Positions 1 through 29,900 of a stretch of 64,000 nucleotides of DNA are shown here, piece by piece. Position numbers and translations under genes: made by a program. Every line of letters starts with the position of its first letter. The first letter of the stretch is position 1. Under the pieces are notes generated by a model. That model saw only the letters and a list, made by a program, of their open reading frames with translations. It had not been told where the DNA came from and made no database searches. Source of the DNA: Whitmania pigra (taxonomy: Eukaryota; Annelida; Clitellata; Hirudinida; Haemopidae); contig JAJTWR010000260.1 in NCBI GenBank assembly GCA_021613335.1, positions 1,196,001 through 1,260,000 of the forward strand, given 5' to 3'.

Positions 1-15105
<15,105 letters not shown>

Positions 15106-15223
15106 CTGGAATCAACAGAATTTTAAATTTCCAACTTTTTTCTGTCAAGTCCGATGAAGCGAAACATTCAAAAGAATGAAAATCCCCAAAACAAAATTTG
15201 AAAAAGAATCAATCGTCGATTGC

Positions 15224-15449
<226 letters not shown>

Positions 15450-15645
15450 ATTATTTATTTATTCATTTGTTCGTTTATTAAAAAAAAATTATTTGAGAAA
15501 GATAATCTTAAAGCGAAACCAACCTGTAAGATAGTGAAATTCTTATCCATTCAAATGCATCGAATCGCGTGGAGGAAAGTGAAGGCAGGTTGCAAAGGAA
15601 CCGCTTTTATGGAAGACGTGGATCTCCACGCTGTTTCGAACGATC

Positions 15646-15815
15646 TGCAAGTATTTACAAGTATTTACAAGTATTTACAAGTATTCACAAGTATTTACAA
15701 GTATTTACAAGTATTTACAAGTATTTACAAGTATTTACAAGTATTTACAAGTATTTACAAGTATTTACAAGTATTCACAAGTATTCACAAGTATTCACAA
15801 GTACTTGCAAGTACT
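15646..15815. repeat. 10-bp minisatellite ACAAGTATTT
   Basis: Sixteen tandem 10-bp units, mostly identical, with TTCAC and ACTTGC variants at the right end. Because the unit is 10 bp, three units give a 10-residue repeated peptide in every frame; the resulting open frames are not evidence of a gene. Confidence 0.96.
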
Positions 15816-15819
15816 TATT

Positions 15820-18580
15820 CATTTATTTATTTGTCACCGTTAAACTCGGGTCAAAATATTCTCAGGCCATGTTTTCGCTTCTCTTGTCGACAATTTCATC
15901 GTTTTGACGATTGTTAACCCTCGACAGAATTTGAAGACGCGAGGTCACCTTCGGTTCAAATCGGGTCGCGGGGTTGAATTGGTTTGAAATGAGGTTCAAC
16001 TTCTTTTTTTTTTACACGCATTCGGTTCTTTTGTTGGCGATGTTTCGTGGTAATTGATTGGATGTGATTGAATGTGATTGGATGTGATACCTGAGCAACA
16101 CGAGGAATACTTCTTCTGCTTCTCCAGCAACTGACGCTTCACTTCAACCGCAGATCCAACTTTTGTTTGGCATTTCTGCTAAACCAACTCCGTGAGGACT
16201 TTTGTAAATAAATATTATTTCTCATTCAACAGACAACTCTCTTAGGGAGTGCGCTCACTTCAACAAAAGGATAAAGACATAATGAGGAGGAGGACTACGA
16301 TGTCTGAATGTGAGTGAGTGAGATTTCAATCGTTAAGAACAATCCGTGCGGTGTCAGTCCACAAAGAATTGTGATTAACGTGCTTTCAAAAGCAATTACT
16401 TCTGTCGAGACTAATGGGCATTAATAATGGGCATTAATAATGGGAGCAAAACCTTGTCGGACAAAAAGTCATTCCATTGTTTATTCAATATTTTCTTAAC
16501 TTAATTATTTCTTAATTTTATATATTTAATTATTTCTTAATTTTATATATTTAATTATTTTTTAATTTTATTTATTTAATATTTTCTTAATTATCTTCTT
16601 AGGCTGTCGGCTTAGTTTTGAAAGGAGACAATGAAAGTCGTAACAGGTTTTCAGAGAGTGGCAGTCAGTTGTTTTAAACCACGAGCGAATCGCTCATTAG
16701 TTTCAATCGAGCAATTAGGATTATTATTATATTACTTGACAAACGTGTTTCGAGAAGAACAATAACATGGCGTTTTATCACGAAACTGTGAAATTCTTTT
16801 TGTTTGTTTCTCAAGACTGACACGATGTCAGATGAATTAATTCTGTAGAACAATTATTTGTTTATGATTATGATGATGATAATCATGTTTATGGTCATGG
16901 AAGAAGCTCAACTCGAACACTGGAATATCCAATCCTCACTTGGATCCTGATAGTGATTATTGGTTAGGCCCCAACAAGGACTTGAAGGTATAGGACTTCT
17001 TAGCGAGCACATGTTAGCATTGAAGAGAAGCAATTAACTTACTACCACACCTTAGGCAATACGGACTCAACTTTCTCTTCACAACATTCCATTTACAGCA
17101 TAATCTTTACAACATCCCATTTATATCTTCCCCATTACATTGCTGGAAGGAAGGAAACATTCCTGGCGAATAAATGCAACTCGTTTGTCTTCATTTCCAG
17201 TAACAAGTTTCTTTATTGCCTGATTGATTCTCGTTTTAAATGATTTTTTTGGTGAATTTTGAGTGGATGCGAATTTAAACATTTTCAAGGAAGGCTACAC
17301 CGACAGGAGAGTGACCAAGTTGTTCAACCCGTGACAGATTTATCCCTTCAGTGATTGATCGAACACATACATCAGTAGCGTTTGAATGTTGAACATCAAA
17401 GATGTTTCTCCACTGGAAATACTTCCTCTAGCAAATCTCATTACTTCTTGAGGGTGCATTTAAGCAAATTAATAATTCTCAGGCGCTTCAATCTCTTTAT
17501 GTAAACCCTGCAATACAAATCCACGCCAATCCATACCGATCCAAACTTCGATGTTCTTCGCTCAACGAGAACAAAGCATGTGTCTGCAACAGGTTTTTTA
17601 AATTCCATTTGATGGATTTACACGAACTTAATTGCAGAGCTGACGGAGGGTGAAAGGTCATCAGGTTCACTTGGATGAATAGAAAGTTCATCTTAAACCC
17701 TGACGTCGACTCGCTCAATTTTCTGACTGCAATTTTCGGTGCTTCTGTCAGGACTTGAACTCTTAGCCGTCGGATAAGATGCACGTGATCGTAAAACATC
17801 ATCGTTCGATCGTCCATGGGAAAGTGTTGAACGTTTTGAAGGCACAGATGTTATTGCCGATATAAATATGTCTTATTTATCAACACGCCACGTTGCTCGT
17901 AAGCACAATGCATATAAATATAATAACAGTAGGGACAGTTAATACTAATAATAATAATAAGATTATAAGGTATCGTCATAGTAGTAATACATAGATAGCA
18001 ATAGTAGCAATGATAATAGTTACATCCGTTACTTGTTTCCTTCCTCGCATCTTCTCTTATCACGGTTGCATGCCACCGAAGCAATAAATTACCTTCCAAA
18101 TGATTTTCCGAACGATTACGTCACACTTGGCGACAAAATTTCCTGCTCAGCACCACCCATCACTTGTCCGATCTCAGTGAAATGCAACTTTTAAAATATT
18201 TTCATTTTTTTACAGGGTACGGGGGGGGGGGATTTACGAATCAATAAGTGGATGTGTGGACTTACTTACGTACGGATGGATGGATGGATGGACGGAATGA
18301 CGGGCTTACGGATGGATGAGAAAAGATTTTGCATCGAACAATGTGGATGTTGGTGGAAGATGAATGGCGTTTTCAAGAGCAGTTTTGCCGGAGGCGACAG
18401 CTTGGAAATAGAATTCCAAGACAGGATGACGTCAGATAACCCGGTTGAACTACTGCGTACGTCACATTTTCAAGTGAACATCCATTCTATGTCATCACGC
18501 AAGGATCATTAAGTAGAAGGATTTACATCCAAACGATCGGTTGTCGAAGAGAGTGATGAATTTATGGAAGGATGGAGAGA
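15820..18580. other. Gene-free stretch upstream of the mapped DDR exons
   Basis: No exon or protein similarity recognised. It contains a 33-bp tandem repeat (ATTATTTCTTAATTTTATAT, about 16495-16590), a G10 run near 18221 and a TGACGTCA palindrome at 18427. The missing first exon of the receptor (start codon, 5' UTR) should lie here or further right, but I could not identify it. Confidence 0.6.
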
Positions 18581-18582
18581 TG

Positions 18583-19560
18583 AATGAATGAATGAATGAA
18601 TGAATGAATGAATGAATGAATGAATGATGAATGAATGATGAATGAATGAATGAATGAATGAATGAATGAATGAATGAATGAATGAATGAATGAATGAATG
18701 AATGAATGAATGAATGAATGAATGATGAATGAATGAATGAATGAATGAATGAATGAATGAATGAATGAATGAATGAATGAATGATGAATGAATGAATGAA
18801 TGAATGAATGAATGAATGAATGAATGAATGAATGAATGAATGAATGAATGAATGAATGATGAATGAATGAATGAATGAATGAATGAATGAATGAATGAAT
18901 GAATGAATGAATGAATGAATGAATGAATGAATGAATGAATGAATGAATGAATGAATGAATGAATGAATGAATGAATGAATGAATGATGAATGAATGAATG
19001 ATGAATGAATGAATGAATGAATGAATGAATGAATGATGAATGAATGAATGAATGAATGAATGAATGAATGAATGAATGAATGAATGAATGAATGAATGAA
19101 TGAATGAATGAATGAATGAATGAATGAATGAATGAATGAATGAATGAATGAATGAATGAATGAATGAATGAATGAATGAATGAATGAATGAATGAAGAAT
19201 GAATGAATGATGAATGAATGAATGAATGAATGAATGAATGAATGAATGAATGAATGAATGAATGAATGAATGAATGAATGAATGAATGAATGGAATGAAT
19301 GAATGAATGAATGAATGAATGAATGAATGAATGAATGAATGAATGAATGAATGATGAATGAATGAATGAATGAATGAATGAATGAATGAATGAATGAATA
19401 ATGAATGAATGAATGATGAATGAATGATGAATGAATGAATGAATGAATGAATGAATGAATGAATGATGAATGAATGAATGAATGAATGAATGATGAATGA
19501 ATGAATGAATGAATGAATGAATGAAGAATGAATGAATGAATGAATGAATGAATGAATGAA
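18583..19560. repeat. Very large (AATG)n tetranucleotide array
   Basis: Almost 980 bp of GAATGAAT tetramers, broken about twenty times by TGATGAATG, GAAGAATG or GGAATG slips. The tetramer has a 12-bp coding period, so the minus strand gives two overlapping stop-free frames of HSFI-type peptide. These are not genes. Confidence 0.98.
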
Positions 19561-21900
19561 GATTGGTGGCTCTTCAACATGCGTAAACGGTGTAAACACT
19601 ATTTTACAAAGAACCGCCATTAAAATTAAAAACAAAAATACAATTTTTCTATTTTCAATAAAGAACATTAAATTATCAATAATACATTACTATCAATATC
19701 ACTTCTATCAACATCATTATTTAATATCAACATCATTATCATGCTTCACCTCGAGCATCTTCCATTTAAAAAGCTTCTTTTTCTCGTGGATACTTGCTGT
19801 TGCACCTGCTTCTGCACTTATTATCGCCCTCGTTATTTCCAAGTAATCAATTCATTAGATTCTGTTTATTTTCCATCCATCCATCACTCATTATTCATTC
19901 ATGTCAATGTATTATCGATAACACGTCATTTATTTATCAATCCCTTCATCATCCATCTGTCCATCAATCCGCGTATTAATAATCATTCTAAATTTGTAAT
20001 ATCAAGAAGCCATGAAAGTTGTTTGATAATTGATGTTATTTTAGAAAATATAATTTTTTAATTTCATAATATCATAATAGAACTTATTGTTGACTAAATT
20101 GCAAATTTCCTTGAATATTAATTAAATTTACTAATAAAACAAAAAATAACGGAAAATCACACAACTGAAACCAGTAAACGTACTTAAGTGGCGCCTGAAA
20201 TCAGGCCTGAAGAGCAGACGAGGAACTCAGGAAAAAGAGCAAGAATTGCGGCAATTGATGTCTTCGAACGCTCGGGACATTAGCGCTTGTTTACGACAAA
20301 GTGGTCTTCTGCTGCTGCCATTCGTCGGCCATTACATCACAATTAGATCTCCTTGGGAGGACTTCTGCCCTTAAACGGAGGCATCCACTGCCTTTCCATG
20401 ATTCTCATTCAAGCAGCATCTCTGTCGTCAATTCCGTCCTCTCATGGACCTAACTAGGATGAATGCTCATCAACTGCTACTCACCGTTCAATGACCAATT
20501 CATCCATCCACCCATCCATCCATCCATCCATCCATCCATCCATCCATCCATCCATTCATCTGTCCATTCATCCATCCGTCCATCCAAACTGTTGAAATCG
20601 TGTTCCTAATAAACCTGTTGACTGCTCCAATGTTGCTGCATGGGCCACAAACGAAGCGCGAAATTTAATATTTGCCTCCGAAAACCTCTTGATCAACGAT
20701 GCATGACATGTCATGGAAATGCTGTTGGCATCCTAATCACATTCCAAATACGAGAGGTTCAGAATTGTAACTAAGTTAACCAATTAAGAATGTACAGATT
20801 CGTAACCAATTTAATCTACAAAAGAATAAACAAATTCGTAACCAATTTAATCTATAAAAGAATATACAAATTCGTAACCAATTTAATCGATTAAACCAAA
20901 ACAGAATGATATCCTTCCTCAAATCATTTGTATCGTTGATGAAGGCGTAGAATCGGTAGTAAATAATGAAATAAAGTAAAGCAAGTAGGAAATCACTCTT
21001 GCACGACTGTAGTAAATAAAGGCGACAACAGAATGTTACTTCCTCCAACAATCCCTTCCAGTCTTCGGTTTTATGCTCGCAGAGTAAAATGTTCGTTTCG
21101 CATGAGTACTCAAGAGTTGATGTTTCTTTGTTTTTGCATTTTTTTCTTTAAGCTAACTTTTTTCGGATATCATTATCAGAACCGACCTGAAGCCGCTAAT
21201 CCGAAAGTAATTCGATTGTCCATTGAATATCTCTCGACACACGTCTCCTACGATAATCATCATCATCATCACATCTACCACCATGCCGACCGAAAGCACC
21301 GTCGCCACCATCATCATCGTCCGTCGTCGTCGTCATCGTAACCGCCGTCGTCATCATCATCACCACCAAATCGAACGATTTTCAAGTAAGAAGATTTACA
21401 GCAACATTCTTTCCTGAAATCGAACCTCACATCGAAGGATGGTTTTTCATTCCATTTTTAAACATATTTTCAAATTTTATTTAAAAAAAATAATAATTTA
21501 ACAGGTAAACATACGACGATTGTAAGGGTTAAAATAGAATTTTTTCCCGAATAAGAGACACATTGGTTGATCAAAGTTGATCTCAATAATTTGCCGCTTC
21601 AAAGCAGGTTCCTGTTCTTTGCGTGGATTTGGGATACTTTCATTCTCATTCAAACGCTTCTTCAGTCGGAATGTCTTCCCCGAAGCATGCCATCCATGCC
21701 ATAGTCGTCGTCGTCGTCGTCATCATCATCATCATCATCATCGTCATCGACATCGTCGTCATCGTCATCATCATCATCATCGTGTGAGCGATATAATATT
21801 CTTTTTCCGATGTCTCATTTTCCACCTTCACAAGAATACAATATGACTCTTCTGCTTCGTTGCTTCTCAGGAAGAATTTCTTGACGAGAATATAATAATG

Positions 21901-21961
<61 letters not shown>

Positions 21962-22140
21962 CAATAATAATAATAATTCTATTATATATTTATCAAAAAT
22001 ATAATTCTTATTAGTAAAATTACTATTATATTAATAATAATAATAATAATAGTAATAATTCTATTATATATTTATCAAAAATATAATTCTTATTAGTAAA
22101 ATTATTATTATATTACTAATACTATTATATAATTATTATA
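19561..22140. other. Gene-free stretch with short simple repeats
   Basis: No protein-coding exon recognised. Contains (CATC)n at about 20500-20585, a 40-bp unit repeated three times at 20785-20890 (ATTCGTAACCAATTTAATC core), (ATC/GTC) tracts at 21255-21365 and 21700-21785, and (AAT)n at 21893-21980. A roughly 85-bp segment with TTCTATTATATATTTATC is duplicated at 21976 and 22060. Confidence 0.75.
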
Positions 22141-22144
22141 CACT

Positions 22145-23488
22145 CCGCCCAATAAATATAGGAAGTTCACGTTTTGTGCAAAATTCTCAAACATCAAACA
22201 ACAGAATTTCAACAAATTTTGACATTACATCACTTTATTGTATATAAAATACTTTGTTAAAGTTGGACTTTCTAGAACAGTTAAAAATTGTAAATTACAT
22301 AAAAATGTGTTTTTTGGCTGCCCAAAAAATATAAAAAATAAAATTAACAAGGTGCAAATGAACTTCGAAGTAGGTTTTAGTGGTATGTAAGCAAGATACT
22401 TTTAAGAAATTTCCATTTTTAATTTATTATTGACAGTTTAGTGATGGGATAGAGGTAAACCTTTGTCAGAAAATGAGAAGAGGCAGACCTTCAGGAAAGC
22501 TAAATATTCAAGATTGCGGATTGCTAAAGAGTTCAACAGGTCCGTACATGTTATTTCTAATTACATGAATGCCCCTGAAGAATATTGACTCAAGAAATTT
22601 CCGGGAAGAAAGGAGAAATTGTCTGCCAAAGAGAAGAGAATGCTGGTGAGAAGGTTGGGCCAATGAAATATTTTCTGATGAAAACAAATTCAATCTAGAT
22701 AGACCTAATGGTTATCAGTTTTAATGTCATGTCCTCAGAAAAGAGGAGTCATTTTTCAGTAGAAATCATGGAGCTGTAACAGTCATGATTTTGGCAGGAA
22801 TTTTGCATGATGGAATCACTGATCCAGCCTTTTGTACAAGTAAAACAAAAGTCGGCCGATTATAATAGTTATAAGTGTTGCAAAATAATATCCTGCTTTT
22901 TGCTGAGAGGACTTATGGTGCTAATTTTGTATTCCAACAAGATAATGCCTCAATCCATACATCCAAACTGAAAAAGAGCTTTTTCCAAGAGAGAAACATG
23001 AGGGTTTTGAGCTGGTTAGCTCGCTCTCCCGTCCTTAATCCGATTGAAAATGCTTTGGATAAGTTGTCCAGACTTGTTTGCAAAGATGGAAAACAATTTA
23101 ATTCTAAATCAGAGTTGGAAGATGCCATTAGGACTGCCTGGAATCAGCTGGATGCAGACTTTATAAAAAAATAATTTTGTCGAAGGACAAAAGATGTTTT
23201 GAAATAATAGAAAAGAAAGAAAACATAATTTCATATTAGATAACTTTTTTGTGTAAAGAATATATACTTTATTGTTATTATTGACCTTTGACGTTTACAT
23301 CCTATCTTTTTCGGGCACCGTAAAAACACATTTTTTGGGATTATTTACTAAGTTTGAAAATAATACTTCACCAAATTTAAAACATAATTTTGGAAGCACT
23401 ATTTATATAACATACTAAAAGTTTAGAAATTTTCGTGAGTATTAGTTGAGATATCGTCAAAAAATGAGTATTTCCTATATATATTGTA
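22145..23488 (+). mobile_element. Degenerate Tc1/mariner element
   Basis: Remains of a DDE transposase on the plus strand. RIAKEFNRSVHVISNYM (about 22514) matches the Tc1 helix-turn-helix region, SDENKFNLDRPNGYQ (about 22670) holds the first catalytic Asp, FQQDNASIHTSK (about 22935) the second, and SPVLNPIEN (about 23025) the catalytic Glu. The spacing of the last two suits the DD34E class. Several stops, including after the DNA-binding region and near 22860, kill the gene. Imperfect terminal inverted repeats with an ATATAGGAA core can be paired between about 22157 and the reverse complement near 23475. The total of about 1.34 kb is typical of Tc1. Confidence 0.9.
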
Positions 23489-23864
23489 TTACTAAAACTA
23501 TGATATAATATATAATAATTATAATAATATTGAAATAACCTATATAACATATTTTTAACATTTTCATATTATTAATTGGCAAATAGTTTTATTTAATTAT
23601 TCATGAATAATGCATCAAATTATTAATCATTGTCTATTTAGATGAAATATGAGTAGGTGTTTATTAAAAGCGTTAAAATCCTGCATTAAATAAAACAATA
23701 ATCAGTGCTTTTAAATTGTAATACTACATAAAACAATCATTAATGTTTTTAATTTCTAACATTAAATAAATCATTAATTAATGCTTTTAACTGGAAAAAT
23801 CGAACATCCATAAAGAAACAGCCACAAAGGAGGAATTAATTGAAGGCAAGCGGAAGAAGGGTGT

Positions 23865-24055
23865 ATTATGATGGTGATGGTGACGACGACGATGACGACG
23901 ATGATGATGATGACTATGAGGATGATGATGATGGTGACGACGACGACGACGATAACGATGGCGATGACGATGACGATGACTATGATGATAATGGTCGAGC
24001 CTAATGCTGATGATAATGATAATGGTAACGTGTGGACGTGATGATGAGGGAGGGT
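23865..24055. repeat. Degenerate (GAT/GAC)n tract
   Basis: Mixed GATGAC triplets with several point changes, older than the pure ATC arrays. No coding role seen. Confidence 0.85.
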
Positions 24056-24842
24056 GCGTCATAAATACTCGTTATGGAGCACATCCGACCTCAGAAGATC
24101 TACGACCTCAACATGACCTCAACATGACCCCAACTTGAACCATCAACAACCCTGTTTTCAATTGGATACGTTAAGCAATCTAACTGCTTCCTAGCGTTTG
24201 ATGCATTGTGCACTTAAAATAAACTTTCCTTGTGATTTCATTCATTTTTTTCCATCTCCGTCCATCTTCTCAATTTTAGTCCAGCAGGTGCGTGGACAGA
24301 AAATATTATTTCAAATGCAATTGTTACTTCTTGACTCAATTGATCGCTTGTAACTGCTTTAAATATACGTATATGTATTTCTTTTTCTAAAATGGTAACT
24401 TTATTATAACACTACTATAATATTTATAATAATAAAAACAATATATTAATAATTATTAACGTGAAATAAGAGCCAACTATGTTATAATAAACATTCAATG
24501 TTTCACATTTTTCTTGATTGTTCCTCATTGTGATAGGTTGCACAAAAATATTGATAACTCGAGTAACTCGAACAGAGTCGTTGCCTCGGGCATGTTTGAA
24601 GGAGGGAATGCGTGGGAATCGAACTCAGAACTGATGGATTGGTGAATGGTTTGTCTCTGCTGGTAATTAAGTAATTATTCACGAGAAGTCATTCTTATTA
24701 CAATAATTTATTCATCTCGGGCAGACTGAAGGCTCTCGTGGGTGCAAAGTAGTTGAGCTTTGTCTAGAATATTTAAAGCAGGATAGTCCAACGAAAGAAG
24801 TGAACTGATAAAATATAAGCGCATGAGTTTTATTTAATTATT

Positions 24843-24985
24843 AATTAATTCATTCATTCATTCATTTATTCATTCATTCATTCATTCATTCATTCATTCA
24901 TTCATTCATTCATTCATTCATTCATTCATTCATTCAATCAATCAATCAATCATGCAATCATGCATTCATTTATTCATTTATTTAT
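24843..24985. repeat. (ATTC)n microsatellite
   Basis: About 25 CATT units followed by AATC and TTTA variants. It is the reverse complement of the AATG motif that forms the large array near 19 kb. Confidence 0.96.
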
Positions 24986-26194
24986 TTTATTTTTTTTTAT
25001 TTATATAAGCCCATGAATGAAGTGATCTTGAGACCTTCAATCGTAGGGTGGCATGCGGCAGATTATGAGAACCGTAAAAAAAGCATCTTTTTCAGACCAG
25101 CTGAAGACGCGAACGAATTGAAAAGAATCTGTTCGGCGTGTGGCTCTTTGGAAATATTGTTGCCAGGGTTTCTTGGTTGGTTGGCTTCAACAAGTTGTGC
25201 AGGTTCCGCTTCGATGCCTTCCGAGCAACAGAACGTGCGAACGCCCAGCAACAAGAATGACTCCCGTTCATGGATTTATGAGAGATTACCAGGCAGCACA
25301 TAAATTCAATTATGGAAAAAATATATTTTTTTAAAGAAATAACTCGAAACCTTCGCATCGGTCACACTTCTCGCGCGGACGATTTCAGTGACGTGCTGTC
25401 ACACCAGACGCATCACTCATTATAAAAAATTGAAATTTTCATAACTTCTGAATTAAATGGGAAACCCCAGAGGAAATGAAACCATCACATGAGATTGAAT
25501 GAAGTCTTCAGCGAATGAGCTTCAAACTCCTCATGCGAGTTAAGACTTCAATTGAAGCTCCTTATTTCACTCCGAGCTCGTATCGTTTCACCGGCAGAAT
25601 TTATGAAACTTTTCGAATGAATTGTGCTTTCGAAATACTGAATTACTGAATTGATAAACTACTGAACCGTTTAACTGGTGAATTATTGAAAAAGTCGATT
25701 GCACAGAAGCAAACATTTCATAATGGAGTCATTTTCCTCACACTAAGCCCAAAAATATGTTCGACCGGTTTGTCTCAACTCTGCGGAGATTGATGATTCT
25801 TCCACAAATTACTGGAAAATTCTTTTCCGAATGAATCGGAACAAATTTTCAATGTTTCACTTCACGGAATCCATCACGAACGCCTTTGAGACGTTTTCAA
25901 AGAATCAAACGAGAAGGTCAGACTGCAAAAGGAAGACTTCTTGTGAGCACAACTTCAACAAATTCAACAACTTACTTCAACAACTTCAACAACTTCATGC
26001 AAAGAAACCATTCCATCTCCTACGAGTTGGAATCCATTTTCATTTAAATCAGGATTTCTTTTCTTTCTCTTAAGAATAAAAATCCTTCAAAAGACCACCA
26101 AAACTCCTTAGATGGTCCTCGTAATGAAAGGCTCGATGAGTGTGTCTTGCAAAGGAAGTGAGTGGTTTGTGGTTATCCAAAATGAGGTAGACAT

Positions 26195-26350
26195 AACTTT
26201 CAACCAATCAACCATCAACTAAACAACCAATCAACCATTAACCATCAGCCAATCAATTAAACAACCAATCAACCATCAACTAAACAACCAATCAACCAAA
26301 CAACAATCAACCATCAACCAACTAATCAACCGAACAACCAATCGACCATC
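26195..26350. repeat. Minisatellite of AACCAATCAACCATCAACTA units
   Basis: Seven to eight degenerate units of about 20-24 bp built from AACCAATC and ACCATCAAC blocks. No reading frame of interest. Confidence 0.85.
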
Positions 26351-26539
26351 AACTTCCTCCGCATTTAAGAGTTTGGATTCGAGTTAAAAACGACGGAAGG
26401 GAATAAAAATCAAGTTAATGGGGGATTTTATTCGCCATCAAGCTGTCTCCATTAACGTTTCGAAAATCAATTTTCTTGAATCATTGCCTGACCATCTCAA
26501 AACTGAACCGTAATTTTATCGGTAATGATGATAATTACG

Positions 26540-26905
<366 letters not shown>

Positions 26906-29900
26906 GATGACGATGACGACAATGACGATGATGATAGCCGTGGTGTTGCATTGGCGATAACATGTGTTGGTGATGATGAATGAGAATCAGAAAGAGGTCT
27001 TTTTAGCGCTTGAACTTTGGCGGACAATCGCTGGTCACGTTGAGTGTCCGAATGAGAAGCTGATGGAAGTTGACAAGGTAAAATGAGCTATCGTGTGAAA
27101 TATGGGAGGAATAACTCAGAGTGACCCCTCATTGGAGGCACTCATCATCCATCTGCGAGAACGTGACGATCTGTAATTTCCAGGACAATTCTTCATTTAG
27201 CCAACATCACCCCGGGGAGCAAACGGTGATTAAGGTCGTTTTTGTGGTGCGATGAGTGCTGATTGGCTGATTACTAGGTCATTGGAGCACGTGACGACGG
27301 CCTCACGCCCTATTCAAAATGTCACATGCTGTCCTCAATTGTCTTTTTTCACTTCAATCAGTCGAAAGAATTCAATGTTTGCCGGGCAATAAATTGCTCT
27401 TTCAACGTGAAAAGTTGTTAATTTAATTAAAAAACTTGCAAATAGAAAGACTCCGAGAGATGTCACCGCCGAGGAATTTAAAGTCATAAATCTGGCTCCT
27501 TTCATTACGTCATCGCCAGCACTTTTATGAGAAGCACGTTCTGCATTTGTCATAGGAAATATGAGAGGAACAGAAAGAGAACAGCGCCCATCAAAAGCGT
27601 TTCTAATTAAAAATGATAAATTCCAGGCTTTAATATCTCGATGAACTTTTAAATAATTCTTTCCCCCTATCAGAACTTTGCTTACTTTTGTTGGAAATTC
27701 GGACCTTCCAGCGATGATGTGCAGTGAGTTTCGGAGAAATTAAAATGCGAGTCTAATTCAATTATTTAATTGAAGAACCATCTCCGACTTTCCGAAAGGT
27801 CCATTTCTAGTCATCGTCATCATCACTACTACAACAGCCACGTTGAAAATGTCGCTAAAATTCGTACACTGAAAAATATCAGCGTGAGAAACTGACGAAG
27901 CATTTTGATTTGCAATGTTTTAAAAGTTCACAATCTTTATCGAGATTTACATCAAGAAGACAGTGGTTTCTTTAAAATCCAAGCTACATAATAAATAACT
28001 TTTAAACTTTCGTGATCTAAAAACTTGCTTTCATCTTTTTCCTCTTAAACGATTCGCTATAGTTTCTGAATTTCCTGTTAAAATGTTTCAAATTAAAATG
28101 TTAAAAGTAATACGATGAACCATATTATTTCAGAAACATAATTACAAATAAAGATATTTTTTGATTTATTCATAATTTATTTTTCAATTAACGCTAAATT
28201 GCTAATAAAAATGATCAAATAAGTTTCCTTAAAAATGATTACTACCCAACAGAGCCAGTGAAATCCACAACGTAAGGACAGTATTTATCAAGAGGGCTTA
28301 GAAAAGTCATTCATAAACACATTTATAAATACATTCACAAAAACATTTACAAATAAATTTACAAATAAATTATAAACACATTATAAACACATTTATAAAC
28401 ACTTCCAAATTTCAAACTAATCCTTCTCCAGTCATGAAGCAGAAGTTAGGAAAATAAGAACGAATTATGCAAATATTTGGCTATCATTGATGATCAAACA
28501 TTGCAAAGTCGTACCCTTTCCGTAATCAGATGCCGCTGAACAACTTTAAATCGATTTGATTTTCTTGCGCTAAGTGAAACTTTTAAATTTAAATATCTAA
28601 TGATAAATAAATGCGGAAATTTTAAACTCTTGAAGTAATTGATGCGTGTACTTATTCCGTCCATCTGGTTGCCCAGTTGAACTATTTAGGACACCTTTCG
28701 ATCTCTATGAAGGAAGAATTCCTTGCTTCCTTTTTAGCCTCCACAAGTTGTTTCTGTAGATTTACTTCAATTTTGACTTTTATTTTAATGTTTTGTGATT
28801 TTTTTAAAGAAACGTTTTTAAGAATGTATTGGTAGCATTGCTTCGAAAACTTTGTTAGGAGAATGAAACATCTCTGTAACGGAATCAGGGCCGTAAATTT
28901 AACGCGTCGCCGCGATGTTTGCTTCCTGAAAACTTATTTACTTTTGTGCCAATTTATTTTATGCCAACCAACTGGCAAAGAAATCATTTTAAAGTCCTTT
29001 TCCTGACGCAATTCAATAGCAACTTGCAATTTGGGAAACAAGACCATAAAACTGTAAGCATTTCAGCTTGGGGAATGTTGCATTTGTATGTTTCTAAATG
29101 TTAAGAAATGCCTTCTTATTCATTCAAAAATGGAGTTATTCTACGATGATTTCAGAATTATTGTTAGTTTGATAGTTTGTATGTTTTATTCGCTAAAATA
29201 TATTAAAAATTGTTCATGCCTACAAATTTAAGATTTACCTGCGATTTTGTAACGTTAGATTAGCATTTATTTCCACATTTACATGGCAAGCAGTGGTCCG
29301 AACCGCATTATGCTTATAATCCACCATCCAGTTACTTAATGGAATTTTACAAAACTCTTAAATTGCTGACTTTCAGTGGTTAAGAGCCAGTCATTGCCGT
29401 TTAATCTCTTTACTTCTTAGAACCTCAAGATCGTGTTCCTGATTTCCATGAACATCGATTCTACGAATCGAATTAAATGTTAGATGTGCAGACAAAAACC
29501 CGAGCGATTATGTGAAGAATGCAAATTTCCCAGCTTCACTTTCATACGAGCACATGCAATATTCAATGTTTTGTTTCACATTTGCGGTAGAGTTGCACAA
29601 TTTTCCAGCTATTCAGCTAAATAAGTGGCTTTGAATTCGAGAACAATGGAGATGCATTTGAATGCCGCACGCAATTTAATGTAGTATCTGATGAAAACAA
29701 ATTTAGTATTTTTGAAACAATAACGAGACACGGGAGTAGCAAATATGTCTTCAATTAATGTTTAGAGTCGCTTAAGGAGGTTGAAGGAAATTTCGCTTTC
29801 CAAGGTGAACATTGAAAAAACGTTAATAGGAGTTAACAGACATACGTATGGATAGGTATTTTTAAATTGGTTTATTTGGGTTTTTTTGGTACATTTGATG

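Noticed and set aside
18495..19668. Two overlapping minus-strand frames of about 365 codons (HSFI repeats)
   Set aside because: Tetranucleotide array with a 12-bp coding period; both overlapping frames look equally protein-like, so neither is.
25013..25303. 96-codon plus-strand frame
   Set aside because: No recognisable domain, no splice context, and a competing open frame on the other strand.
26100..26190. Minus-strand resemblance to the DDR DS-like exon (VYLILDNHKPLTSFARHTH)
   Set aside because: Only a loose similarity over about 25 residues with no neighbouring DDR exons.
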